In this document: piece after piece, positions 20,101 to 27,219 of the stretch
Layout of the letters: every line of letters begins with the position of its first letter
Numbering within the stretch: the first letter of the stretch is position 1
Source of the DNA: Leeuwenhoekiella nanhaiensis
GTDB lineage: Bacteria > Bacteroidota > Bacteroidia > Flavobacteriales > Flavobacteriaceae
Reading direction: 5' to 3'
NCBI RefSeq assembly: GCF_002744755.1
Contig: NZ_KZ319293.1
Span: forward strand, 153,613-217,612
Length of the DNA: 64,000 nt
Program-made: the position numbers and the translations under genes
The notes under the pieces: generated by a model
The model's input: the letters and a program-made list of their open reading frames with translations, nothing else
The model's database searches: none
Told to the model about the DNA's origin: nothing

Positions 20101-20211
20101 CGGCACAGGGTTTCCCGAAGAATCGGTAACTGTACCTGTAACGGTTTGGGCTAGAATTCCGGAGAAACTCAAAAGACCAAAAACCAAGAGGTATATAGTT
20201 TTCAACTTCAT
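17113..20211 (-). CDS. susC-like: SusC/RagA family TonB-linked outer-membrane transporter
   Basis: A 1032-residue TonB-dependent outer-membrane channel that imports oligosaccharides together with the SusD partner. The order is signal peptide (1-21), carboxypeptidase-regulatory-like beta-sandwich (about 22-95, QTVTGTVTD...DFDGNYSI), a short linker with a possible TonB box (NAVVVTALG, about 101-109), plug domain (about 115-245, with LQGKIAGVNI and PLYIVDGIP), and a 22-stranded barrel ending in an aromatic residue (SLDVKF). No extra N-terminal signalling domain is seen, so it is not of the sigma/anti-sigma-coupled type. Upstream lies a 405-base gap with two palindromes, probably containing its promoter. 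Confidence 0.93.
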   Translation of the reverse strand: MKLKTIYLLVFGLLSFSGILAQTVTGTVTDSSGNPVPGVNVIEKGTSNGTSTDFDGNYSIDVSGSNAILEYSALGFVTVERSASSGSVINVSMEESTEELNAVVVTALGIKKEQKALGYSLTEVSGEAVAEVPQVNAINALQGKIAGVNITGAATGPAGTSKVVIRGVSSLSGTSQPLYIVDGIPINNQNLGSASRWGGSDYGDGISGINPDDIESISVLKGGAAAALYGSRASAGVIVITTKSGKGQKGLGVDISSSYQLETVMTDLYEFQTEYGQGLNGVAPTTQQEALDAGMQSWGARLGSVASAVQFDGVSRPYSYTGDNIDKYYETGTTAINTVAISQAGENYNLRFSATDLSNDDITPNAGLNRKSFSLNAGAVLADKLTLNVSGKYIIEEVNNRPRTSDSPGNGNFTVALSPPNIDVNNYKPGFNEDGTEFRISSNVYQQNPYWTAFRFKNESDKNRFIGSTTLKYQFTEGLYLLGRAGIDQFTARITSVEPFGTAYKPRGGMQEQTFNVKTVDADVILGYDKQITEDISTSTLIGANSNYVKNEQINLIGNDFVIPTLVNIENVANRNYSYNLGRVKRNGLYFSSEFSFRDYLYLTVTGRNDWFSTLSKAGKTAPNNYFYPSVNTSFVFSDAFEMPEWLTFGKLRAGYSDVGGGANDPYQLALTYAITDTYTATGPTVSLGGINNSALPNENLKPFSKKEYEIGVDLRFLRSRLNLDLTYYANKTENDIVNINTSTASGYSSASINIGELQNKGVEMLLSGSPVKNPNFEWNVSYNLTYNENEVTKTDNDGNPIFPGDAAYGVNSQSGYLVGYPAATLYGTTFVRDADGNIQYDSNGAPSIGPNAVIGQGVAPWTMGITNTFNYKNFEFSFLIDGKFGADIFSGTSAFANFYGASNNTLVGRENGLTVSGVNAAGADFSTTIAPENLSLYYQRLYDIAEANVQDADFIKFRQVSLGYSLPSSLLESTFIRSARVSFIGRNLFFLMRNTENIDPESAYNNTFANGIERFGLPSTRSYGLSLDVKF

Positions 20212-20616
20212 TTTAGATAGGTTTTTAGATGATTTAATTGTTTAGAAATTGTTTGCATTCGTAGTTAACTGCAGAGAACCATAGCGTAGTATCTAAATTC
20301 ACTGCTGCTAAAAGTTTCAGGACCTAGTTATGTCCTGTTTTTAGTGGGTTTACCGTATCTGATACGTAATATTTCGTCATAGAATAGTGGTTTTGATTAG
20401 GTTATGCTTTTGTTAGCTAAAGCTTAAATCTTTCTTAAAGATGTTTATAAATTCATGTTAAAAGAAACTATTTCGACAGATAACACCTCTCAGGAGTTAA
20501 GCAACAAAATAGGCTATGTAGACAACCTTAAGTAAATGACGAATAACAGGTTTTAGATGCTAAACAGTGAAAGATCAATTTTTACAGCACTCAACTATTG
20601 ACTAAACCTTATAAAA
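20212..20616. promoter_or_regulatory. Leader/promoter region of the SusC-SusD operon
   Basis: This 405-base gap separates the sialidase-like gene from susC, both on the minus strand, and contains no supported gene. Two inverted repeats stand out: CAGGAC...GTCCTG at 20318-20337 with an 8-base loop, and CGTATC-T-GATACG at 20354-20366. They lie 107-155 bases before the susC start, so they could be a leader hairpin and an operator. I could not find a convincing TAnnTTTG box, so the promoter itself is not placed. Confidence 0.4.
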
Positions 20617-21762
20617 TTATAACTGGAGCTGAGGATTCTCAATTACCAAGACCTCAAAAAGAGGATAGTCTGCTTTCATGATATTGAACAGACCAATGAA
20701 CGAATTAGTGCAGATCAATTTTTTGAGCTGAAGCTTCACATACCTGATTTTGTTGCGGTTGTGGGTATAGGAGATGTGCACAAAACCCTGATCGTCCTGA
20801 ATAATTGCCGGATAACTAAACTCACCTTCGGTTGCATTTTCCAGGACTAAAATATCTTCCCAGTTTTCACCGTCTGCGCTGTAGGCCAGATTGAGTTTGT
20901 TGCGACCGTCTGCCCAGTCTGCACCGGCCTCAGTGGGATTATAAACCAATAAGAAAGTACCATCCTTTAAAGTCACGGCATCTACCCCGCTATTAGGATT
21001 AAGTACCGAGCTTGTTACCGTCTCAGACCAGGTTTTACCCTCGTCATTGCTCGTACTTTCCATCAAATAATTCTGATTGCTGCGCATTAAGGCCTTTAAA
21101 CTTCCGTCCTTAAGCTGAAGAAGGGTAGGCTGAATCACCTTTACCGTATCTGCGGAAGGAATGGCTACTTTTTCCCAGGTATTTCCCTGATCATAGGACA
21201 GTTCAATATGCGATTTCCACACCTCGCCCCCTTCGCTTTCCACACTTGACGGACTCACAATCACGCCAGATCCTAATTGGATGGGCTTATTTTTTACAGG
21301 ACCGAGGATTCCGTCGGGTAGTCGTTTTGCTTCAGACCAGGTTTTACCGGCATCTCCTGAAACTTTCAACATTCCCCACCAGGTTGAGGGTGACGGACCT
21401 TCCTTATAAAAAAGGAGTACTTTATTTTCGGCATTCTTAACTAAAACCGGATTCCAGGTAGGATAGCTTATGCTGTCAATCGCAGTCTGACCGTCAGCCA
21501 CTTTTTCAGGAACAGACCAGGCGTCCTGAGTTAACCGACTAGTGTAGATACTTACCTGAGGATGCCGCTCGTATTCCCCGCCGAACCAGGCCGCGAGAAT
21601 CTCACCGTCCTGGGTTTCTACAAGCGTTGAGGCATGACATTGTTTAAAAGGAGCCTCTGTAAAAATAAATTCATCGGCTACTATCTGTACTTGCGGGGTC
21701 TTATCTTGATTACAGGAAGTTAAAAAGTTTACAAAAAACAGGAGGAGGAAAAAACGGTGCAT
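20617..21762 (-). CDS. Sialidase-like BNR-repeat glycosidase, lipoprotein
   Basis: A 381-residue six-bladed propeller of the neuraminidase-like BNR_2 group. The lipobox ends at Cys17. Asp-box motifs (SxDxGxTW) are seen at about 135-142, 189-196, 238-246 and 295-301. Many proteins of this group in polysaccharide utilisation loci are called exo-alpha-sialidase but act on other sugars, and I could not confirm the arginine triad or the Tyr/Glu pair of true GH33 enzymes, so sialic-acid specificity is unproven. It is the last gene of the GH3-GH29-GH29-GH20-CutC operon and starts 6 bases after the cutC stop. The last 35 residues after YVKL do not look like part of the fold. A change of one base in the A6 run near 20722 would give an early stop, so the tail may reflect a small indel. 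Confidence 0.75.
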   Translation of the reverse strand: MHRFFLLLFFVNFLTSCNQDKTPQVQIVADEFIFTEAPFKQCHASTLVETQDGEILAAWFGGEYERHPQVSIYTSRLTQDAWSVPEKVADGQTAIDSISYPTWNPVLVKNAENKVLLFYKEGPSPSTWWGMLKVSGDAGKTWSEAKRLPDGILGPVKNKPIQLGSGVIVSPSSVESEGGEVWKSHIELSYDQGNTWEKVAIPSADTVKVIQPTLLQLKDGSLKALMRSNQNYLMESTSNDEGKTWSETVTSSVLNPNSGVDAVTLKDGTFLLVYNPTEAGADWADGRNKLNLAYSADGENWEDILVLENATEGEFSYPAIIQDDQGFVHISYTHNRNKIRYVKLQLKKLICTNSFIGLFNIMKADYPLFEVLVIENPQLQL

Positions 21763-21768
21763 AATTTT

Positions 21769-22404
21769 TTAATTTAATTCACCAACGATGCGGCTTCCGT
21801 GATAGGCTTTGGCTCCCAAAGACGCGTGAAGCTCCTGGAGATTAAACTGGGTTATTTTTCCGGCAGGCATAACCTCAATCTGATCACCCGCTAACTCGAG
21901 CATGGCTTTCAACGTCTCCGCTCCATCAAAAGCATTTGACTTTCCGCCCGAAGTAAGCACGGTATCTATTCCTTTAAGCTCCAATAACTGCTGTAAAGCT
22001 TCCAACGGATCTGGAGTCGCATCAATGGCTTTATGAATCACCACTTTTAAAGGTTTTGCCGCCTTGGCCAATTGCTTTATGGCTTCAATATTTAAAGTAT
22101 TGTCGGGATTCAGGACTCCGAAAACAACACCCTCAGCACCCAACTTTTTACACAACTCAATTCCGCTTTGCATATGATTGAGCTCCTCTTCGTTGTATTT
22201 AAAATCCCCATTGCGTGGTCTGATGATCACCCGAACCGGAATCTTTACCTGCCCGATGACTTTTTTGATCAAATCGGGCGCGGGGGTGAGTCCGTCAAAA
22301 GCCAGGTAGGCACAAAGCTCCAGACGGTCTGCTCCCTTTACCTCGGCTGCCAGGGCCTGTTCTAACGATTCTACACAAGCTTCTTTTAAATAGGGTGATG
22401 CCAT
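21769..22404 (-). CDS. cutC: CutC family TIM-barrel protein
   Basis: A 211-residue CutC family protein, somewhat shorter than the E. coli homologue. Family blocks are CVESLEQALAAEVKGADRLELC at the start, VRVIIRPRNGDF (about 57-68), the VIHKAID strand (about 122-128), and LTSGGK with AKAYHGSR near the end. It has no signal peptide and is cytoplasmic. The name comes from copper sensitivity in E. coli, but the copper role is doubtful, and here the gene is fixed inside a glycosidase operon (5 bases after GH20, 6 before the sialidase-like gene), with no copper gene nearby. A barrel that handles a phosphorylated or free sugar product is a reasonable alternative; this is inference. Confidence 0.88.
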   Translation of the reverse strand: MASPYLKEACVESLEQALAAEVKGADRLELCAYLAFDGLTPAPDLIKKVIGQVKIPVRVIIRPRNGDFKYNEEELNHMQSGIELCKKLGAEGVVFGVLNPDNTLNIEAIKQLAKAAKPLKVVIHKAIDATPDPLEALQQLLELKGIDTVLTSGGKSNAFDGAETLKAMLELAGDQIEVMPAGKITQFNLQELHASLGAKAYHGSRIVGELN

Positions 22405-22409
22405 AAAAA

Positions 22410-24287
22410 TTAGTTTTTCGGTTGTGGAGTTCGCATAGTTTCGGAAGTAATGCTTCCCTGTAACTCAGAATCTGCAAACAATCCGGCTTTTACCGTGGTT
22501 CCTGCTTTAAGCTTCTGTGGTTTCTCATACACGTTTGAAGACGCTGTGGGTGTGCTTCCGTCTAAGGTATAGCGTACGATTCCCTCCCATTGAGGATGTA
22601 AAACCACCTCAAAATCTTTAGCTTTTTCATCGTATTCTGCCCGAATCTCCACATTGTAAATCGTATTGGAATAGTTGAGATCCTGCAACTCATAGCGCTC
22701 CAACTGTTGCGGAATGCGTTTTTTAAAACTTTCCCAGTTTTTATGCTCTTCCCCGCTCCACACGACCTCAGCCAATGCACTGATACGCGGAAAAACCATA
22801 TACTCCCTGCTGTCTGATGTGGGTAAATATTCTGTCCATAAGTTGGCCTGAGCGCCCATAATGTATTGCGCTTCTTCATCAGACAGGGCATCTGGTGTAG
22901 GCTTGTAGGAATAGACTTTTTTTAACGGCAGATAGCCACCAATGTTCAGGGGCTCTTGATCGGGATCGCCCTGCCCATGGTCAAAATACAGATGCGAACC
23001 CGGCGACATCACCACATAATGTGCATCCTTCGCGGCAGCAATTCCGCCTTCTTCCCCGCGCCAGGACATAACCGCAGCGTTTGGTGCCAGCCCCCCTTCC
23101 AGAATTTCATCCCAACCGATGATTTGACGGCCTTTTGAATTCAGGAATTTTTCTATACGGGTGATGAAATAACTCTGCAACTCGTGTTCGTCTTTCAGAC
23201 CCAGAGAATCAATTTTAAACTGAATACGCTCCGAAGCTTCCCACTGGTCTTTTGGTGCCTCATCCCCACCAATGTGGATGTATTTGGAAGGAAAAATATC
23301 CATCACTTCAACCAAAACATCTTCCAGAAAATCAAAGGTGGATTCTTCCACATTAAAAATATCGGGAAAAACGCCCCAGGTGGTTACCGTTTTAACCGGC
23401 TTATCTGTATTTCCCAATTGGGGATACGATGCAACTGCAGCCGTAGCATGGCCGGGCATTTCGATCTCAGGTACCACGGTGATGTAGCGTTCTTTGGCGT
23501 AAGCAACAATTTCGCGGGCTTCCTCTTGTGTGTAATATCCGCCATAGCGCTTGCCGTCGTATTTGCCGGTTCCGTAATGGCCCACTAGGGTCGAATCGCG
23601 ATACGCGCCCACTTCAGTCAGCAACGGATATTTTTTGATCTGTAAGCGCCATCCCTGATCTTCAGTTAAATGCCAGTGAAAGGTATTCAACTTATGCGCC
23701 GCCATCTGATCGAGGTATTTTTTGATAAACGCTACCGAACTGATGTGTCGCCCGGTGTCCAGGTGCAAACCGCGCCATTTGTAGGCCGGAACATCGGTAA
23801 TCATTACTGCAGGAACCGTCCAGTCTACCGCACGCGCCACTTCATTTTTCACCACCTCGGGCGGAAGCAATTGATACAGGGTCTGCATGGCGTAAAAAAG
23901 TCCGGCCGGTTGGTTTGCCCGGGCTAAAATATGATTTGGAGTTACTTCCAAGTGATATCCTTCAGCGCCCAATTCTTCATCGGGCTCAAGCTGAAAAACC
24001 ACCGCGTGTTGCTGATCTTCAAAATCGGCAAGTGGCAGTATGGGCAGCAGCATTCCGCTAACGGTTCTCAATTGTTTTTGAAACATTTCGGCGATGTGCA
24101 TAACTTCGGTTTGAGCAGGATCTGCGTACAAAACCGTATGCTTATCGATCACAAAATTGCCCTCCCCCAACTCGTATTCCGTAGGAATGGGAATTACCGA
24201 AAGCTCAGATTTTTGAGCGCTCAGATTTCCGCAAAGCGAAAAGATTACAAGCGCAAGGCTGATGCGTAACATAACCGAATTTTTCAT
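22410..24287 (-). CDS. Beta-N-acetylhexosaminidase, GH20
   Basis: A 625-residue exported exo-hexosaminidase that removes terminal GlcNAc or GalNAc. Signal peptide 1-24, GH20b-type N-terminal domain to about 165, then the catalytic barrel beginning YKWRGLHLDTGRH (169-181). HWHLTEDQGWR is at 204-214, EIEMPGHA at about 274-281, and the catalytic pair Asp342-Glu343 in HIGGDEAP, as in retaining enzymes that use substrate-assisted catalysis. The C-terminus (about 545-620) is a chitobiase-type beta-sandwich (VRYTLDGSTPTA). It lies between the second GH29 and cutC with gaps of 12 and 5 bases. It would act on GlcNAc ends exposed after galactose, fucose or sulfate removal. Confidence 0.93.
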   Translation of the reverse strand: MKNSVMLRISLALVIFSLCGNLSAQKSELSVIPIPTEYELGEGNFVIDKHTVLYADPAQTEVMHIAEMFQKQLRTVSGMLLPILPLADFEDQQHAVVFQLEPDEELGAEGYHLEVTPNHILARANQPAGLFYAMQTLYQLLPPEVVKNEVARAVDWTVPAVMITDVPAYKWRGLHLDTGRHISSVAFIKKYLDQMAAHKLNTFHWHLTEDQGWRLQIKKYPLLTEVGAYRDSTLVGHYGTGKYDGKRYGGYYTQEEAREIVAYAKERYITVVPEIEMPGHATAAVASYPQLGNTDKPVKTVTTWGVFPDIFNVEESTFDFLEDVLVEVMDIFPSKYIHIGGDEAPKDQWEASERIQFKIDSLGLKDEHELQSYFITRIEKFLNSKGRQIIGWDEILEGGLAPNAAVMSWRGEEGGIAAAKDAHYVVMSPGSHLYFDHGQGDPDQEPLNIGGYLPLKKVYSYKPTPDALSDEEAQYIMGAQANLWTEYLPTSDSREYMVFPRISALAEVVWSGEEHKNWESFKKRIPQQLERYELQDLNYSNTIYNVEIRAEYDEKAKDFEVVLHPQWEGIVRYTLDGSTPTASSNVYEKPQKLKAGTTVKAGLFADSELQGSITSETMRTPQPKN

Positions 24288-24299
24288 GGGATTGGATTT

Positions 24300-25754
24300 T
24301 TAATATACTTCTACATTTGAAATCAACGGACAAGCCAAAGCTTCTGTTATTTCCAGTTTCAATTTTGAGGTTTGCACCCCGTTTAGTTTTAAAATGCGTT
24401 TGTGACCAATGGTTGTCTCGCTGGCGATTTCCTTCCAGGCGTTATTTTCCCAAACCAAAACTTTAAAAGCCGCAACCCGCTGCCCCAGTTTGATGTATTC
24501 CTGAAGCACCAGATAATTCAGTTTTTGCGGTGCATCCCAGGTTAGTTCCAGGCTTCCTGTAGTCACGCCGTCATCAGTGGTCCAGTAGGTTTCGGCATCG
24601 CCATCTAATACTTTTGCTGCATCAAAAGCTTCCGCCTTACCGCGATGGCTGCTTGCCGTAGCGGTTGCTTTTTCCGCCAGGTTTGTAGCAAAAACGCTGT
24701 CTAATATCTTTCGGAATCCCTGCAGGGCAGCCACATCATTTTCGTGAAACAGACCACGACGATCAGGTGGAATATTGAGCAACAAGGTAGAACCGCGCCC
24801 TACCGAAGTGAGGTACAATTCAAATAAATTTTCGGGTGTGCGCACAAGCGAATCTTCTGAAGCATGGTAAAACCAACCCGGACGTATAGATGTATTTACT
24901 TCGGCCGGCACCCAGCTGGTTCCATCAGGCGAACCGGTTTGCAAAATGTCGCCAATGTCGGACTTACCCGCGTAAAGCGTATCGGTATTAATCGTGTTCC
25001 AATGGGTCTTTCCTCCTATTCCGCCTTCGTTGCCCACCCAGCGTAAATCGGGTCCTGCATCGCTAAAAAACAAGACCTGCGGCTGCATTTCTTTAGCCAT
25101 TGCAATAGATTTAGGCCAGTCGTAGTACGTCTCGCGGTCTATTTTGCGCTCTTCATTGGCTCCGCCGTAATAGCCATCGCCACCGTTAGCGCCGTCAAAC
25201 CACATCTCAAACACCGGCCCATAACCGGTAAACAATTCTTTGACCTGATTGCGATAGTAATCTACATACGAGGGCTCTCCATAATCAGCACGGTTACGGT
25301 CCCAGGGAGACAGATAGACCCCAAAATCGAGGTCGTATTTCCTGGCAGATTCAGAAACTTCTTTAACCAGATCGCCCTTGCCTTCTTTATAAGGACTCGC
25401 GGCAATATCGTGCTCGGTATATTCAGAAGGCCACAGGGCAAAACCATCGTGGTGTTTTGCGGTTAAAATCGCACCGCTAAATCCCGCATCTTTAAGGGTT
25501 GACATCCACTGGTCGGTGTCAAGCTCGGTGGGATTGAAAAGTTCCGGAGACTCATCACCATAACCCCATTCCTTATCGGTAAAGGTGTTGATGGTAAAAT
25601 GAATAAAGGCATTCATTTCCATATCATACCAGGCCAATTGTTCGGCGCTGGGCAATGGCCCATAAGGTTCCGGTGCTTCGATATTTGTATCCTGCTCGCA
25701 CGAACTAAAGAGGAATATGGAAAGAATGGCGGTAAAACCGAATATCTGTTTCAT
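24300..25754 (-). CDS. Alpha-L-fucosidase, GH29, with F5/8 type C-like domain, lipoprotein
   Basis: A 484-residue GH29 fucosidase. The lipobox ends at Cys19 (FSSC), so it is probably anchored in a periplasm-facing or surface membrane. The catalytic barrel contains FIHFTINTF (50-58), AKHHDGFALW (99-108) and the nucleophile Asp187 in EMWFDGAN. The domain from about 362 to the end (SSHRG, VLDGDAETYWTTDD, WDAPQKLNYLVLQE) is a discoidin-like beta-sandwich. The N-terminus and FTINTFT pattern resemble GH29 subfamily B, which often prefers alpha-1,3/1,4-linked fucose; this assignment is an impression only. It follows the other GH29 by 6 bases and differs strongly from it, suggesting two fucose linkages are cleaved. 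Confidence 0.92.
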   Translation of the reverse strand: MKQIFGFTAILSIFLFSSCEQDTNIEAPEPYGPLPSAEQLAWYDMEMNAFIHFTINTFTDKEWGYGDESPELFNPTELDTDQWMSTLKDAGFSGAILTAKHHDGFALWPSEYTEHDIAASPYKEGKGDLVKEVSESARKYDLDFGVYLSPWDRNRADYGEPSYVDYYRNQVKELFTGYGPVFEMWFDGANGGDGYYGGANEERKIDRETYYDWPKSIAMAKEMQPQVLFFSDAGPDLRWVGNEGGIGGKTHWNTINTDTLYAGKSDIGDILQTGSPDGTSWVPAEVNTSIRPGWFYHASEDSLVRTPENLFELYLTSVGRGSTLLLNIPPDRRGLFHENDVAALQGFRKILDSVFATNLAEKATATASSHRGKAEAFDAAKVLDGDAETYWTTDDGVTTGSLELTWDAPQKLNYLVLQEYIKLGQRVAAFKVLVWENNAWKEIASETTIGHKRILKLNGVQTSKLKLEITEALACPLISNVEVY

Positions 25755-25760
25755 AAAGTT

Positions 25761-27209
25761 TTAGTTTTTAAATGAAAATGCTAAAGCGGCTTTAGCGCTT
25801 TTTCGCACTTCGGAAGGAATCTGAACGCTAAGGGTATTTCCATTAAGGGTATAGCCTAATTTTTGACCCGTACTTACCAATCGCAGGGTGCTTCCCTTTT
25901 TGGGAAGATTACCAGACCAGCTGATACTTTTAGGCACATCTTTTCCGTCTTCAAGCAGGCTGATGGCGAAGGTTTCCTTATCATTTGCTGTAAACCAGGT
26001 GTTGTTATCCTGATAGGCATCAATCGCGTGTGTGCCGTAGATGGCTTCTGCATTTTGATCAAGCCAGTCACCTATTTCGGCCAAAATGGGAAGCGCATCG
26101 GGAGGAAGCAAACCATCGGGTTGTGGGCCAACGCCCAGCAACATATTTCCGCCTTTGGCAACCACTTCAACCAAGCTATGAATGACTTCTGCCGAAGTTT
26201 TAAAATTATCATTAGGCACATAACCCCAGTTGTTACCCAGCGTCATACAGGTTTCCCAGGGATGATCGAGTTTGGTATCGGGAATTTTACGCTCGGGAGT
26301 CTGGTAATTTTCATAGGGACCGTGAACGGTGCGGTCGGCAAAAATGATTCCCGGCTGGGCCTCACGGGCCATTGCTGCAATGCGCGGTATATTTACTTCC
26401 TGACTAAACTCAGGAATCGGTGCTCCCCAGGCGCGCACTTCGTCGGTTACGGTTTCCCGTGGGCGCACCCAGCCGCCGTCTAACCACAAAATATCGATAG
26501 CTCCATAATCATGCATCAGTTCGCTGATCTGATTGTAGGTGAAATCCTGATAGCTCTTCCATTTTTCGGGGTATTTGCGAATGTCGTAGTTCACATTTCG
26601 GTCTGGCGTTGCGTATTTATCCCACCAAAAGTCCTGATTGTGCCAGTCTGGCTTTGAATAATACGCCCCAATCATAAAATCCTTATTGCGGAAGGCTTCA
26701 AACACATACTTGGCCACATTGGCTTTGGGGTGATTTTTAAAGGGTCCGTTTGTGATTTTATAGTCGGTTTGCTGCGTGTCAAACATATTAAAACCGTCGT
26801 GATGCTTGGTGGTAAACACCACGTACTTCATCCCTGCATCTGCGGCAGCTTCCGCCCAACTGTCGGGATCGAAATTGACCGGGTTAAAAACCGAGCTCAA
26901 ATTCCAGTACCATTTTTTATAGTCGTTATACGAAATCCCTTCGGGTCGCTCCAGCCAGGGCTCAGAGCACAATTGCCAGGATTCAATAATTCCGGGAACC
27001 GCATAAACACCCCAATGAATGAGCATCCCAAACTTTTGATCGCCCCAGGTTTTTAGCTTTTGCTGAACCAAAGGATCTGTAGGTGCCACATAGACTTCAG
27101 ACTGCTCGTGCAGGTTACCGCCCTGAGCGAAAAGGGCCGTGCTGCCGGTTAGGGTGCCGTACAGCACAGTCCAAATTATCAACCTATTTAGGGATAAAAG
27201 GGTTTTCAT
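25761..27209 (-). CDS. Alpha-L-fucosidase, GH29
   Basis: A 482-residue exported GH29 enzyme. The signal peptide runs to about residue 29 (TALFAQ). The barrel opens with FGMLIHWGVYAVPG (60-73) and continues with the SEPWLERPEGISYNDYKKWY stretch, TKHHDGFNMF (134-143) and the probable nucleophile Asp244 in LWLDGGWV. The C-terminal beta-sandwich is short. The IHWGVY and EWY-type blocks look like the classical, broad-specificity GH29 group, in contrast to the downstream paralogue. It begins 10 bases after the GH3 stop. In this locus it would remove fucose from fucosylated or sulfated glycans once the sulfatases have acted. Confidence 0.92.
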   Translation of the reverse strand: MKTLLSLNRLIIWTVLYGTLTGSTALFAQGGNLHEQSEVYVAPTDPLVQQKLKTWGDQKFGMLIHWGVYAVPGIIESWQLCSEPWLERPEGISYNDYKKWYWNLSSVFNPVNFDPDSWAEAAADAGMKYVVFTTKHHDGFNMFDTQQTDYKITNGPFKNHPKANVAKYVFEAFRNKDFMIGAYYSKPDWHNQDFWWDKYATPDRNVNYDIRKYPEKWKSYQDFTYNQISELMHDYGAIDILWLDGGWVRPRETVTDEVRAWGAPIPEFSQEVNIPRIAAMAREAQPGIIFADRTVHGPYENYQTPERKIPDTKLDHPWETCMTLGNNWGYVPNDNFKTSAEVIHSLVEVVAKGGNMLLGVGPQPDGLLPPDALPILAEIGDWLDQNAEAIYGTHAIDAYQDNNTWFTANDKETFAISLLEDGKDVPKSISWSGNLPKKGSTLRLVSTGQKLGYTLNGNTLSVQIPSEVRKSAKAALAFSFKN

Positions 27210-27219
27210 AAATTCGTTT

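Noticed and set aside
20617..21762. A true GH33 sialidase acting on sialic acid
   Set aside because: Only the Asp boxes and the fold are seen; the arginine triad and Tyr/Glu pair could not be confirmed, so I kept the looser call.
25863..26483. Open frame of 206 codons opposite the second GH29 gene
   Set aside because: Antisense to a clear fucosidase, without a signal peptide or family motif.
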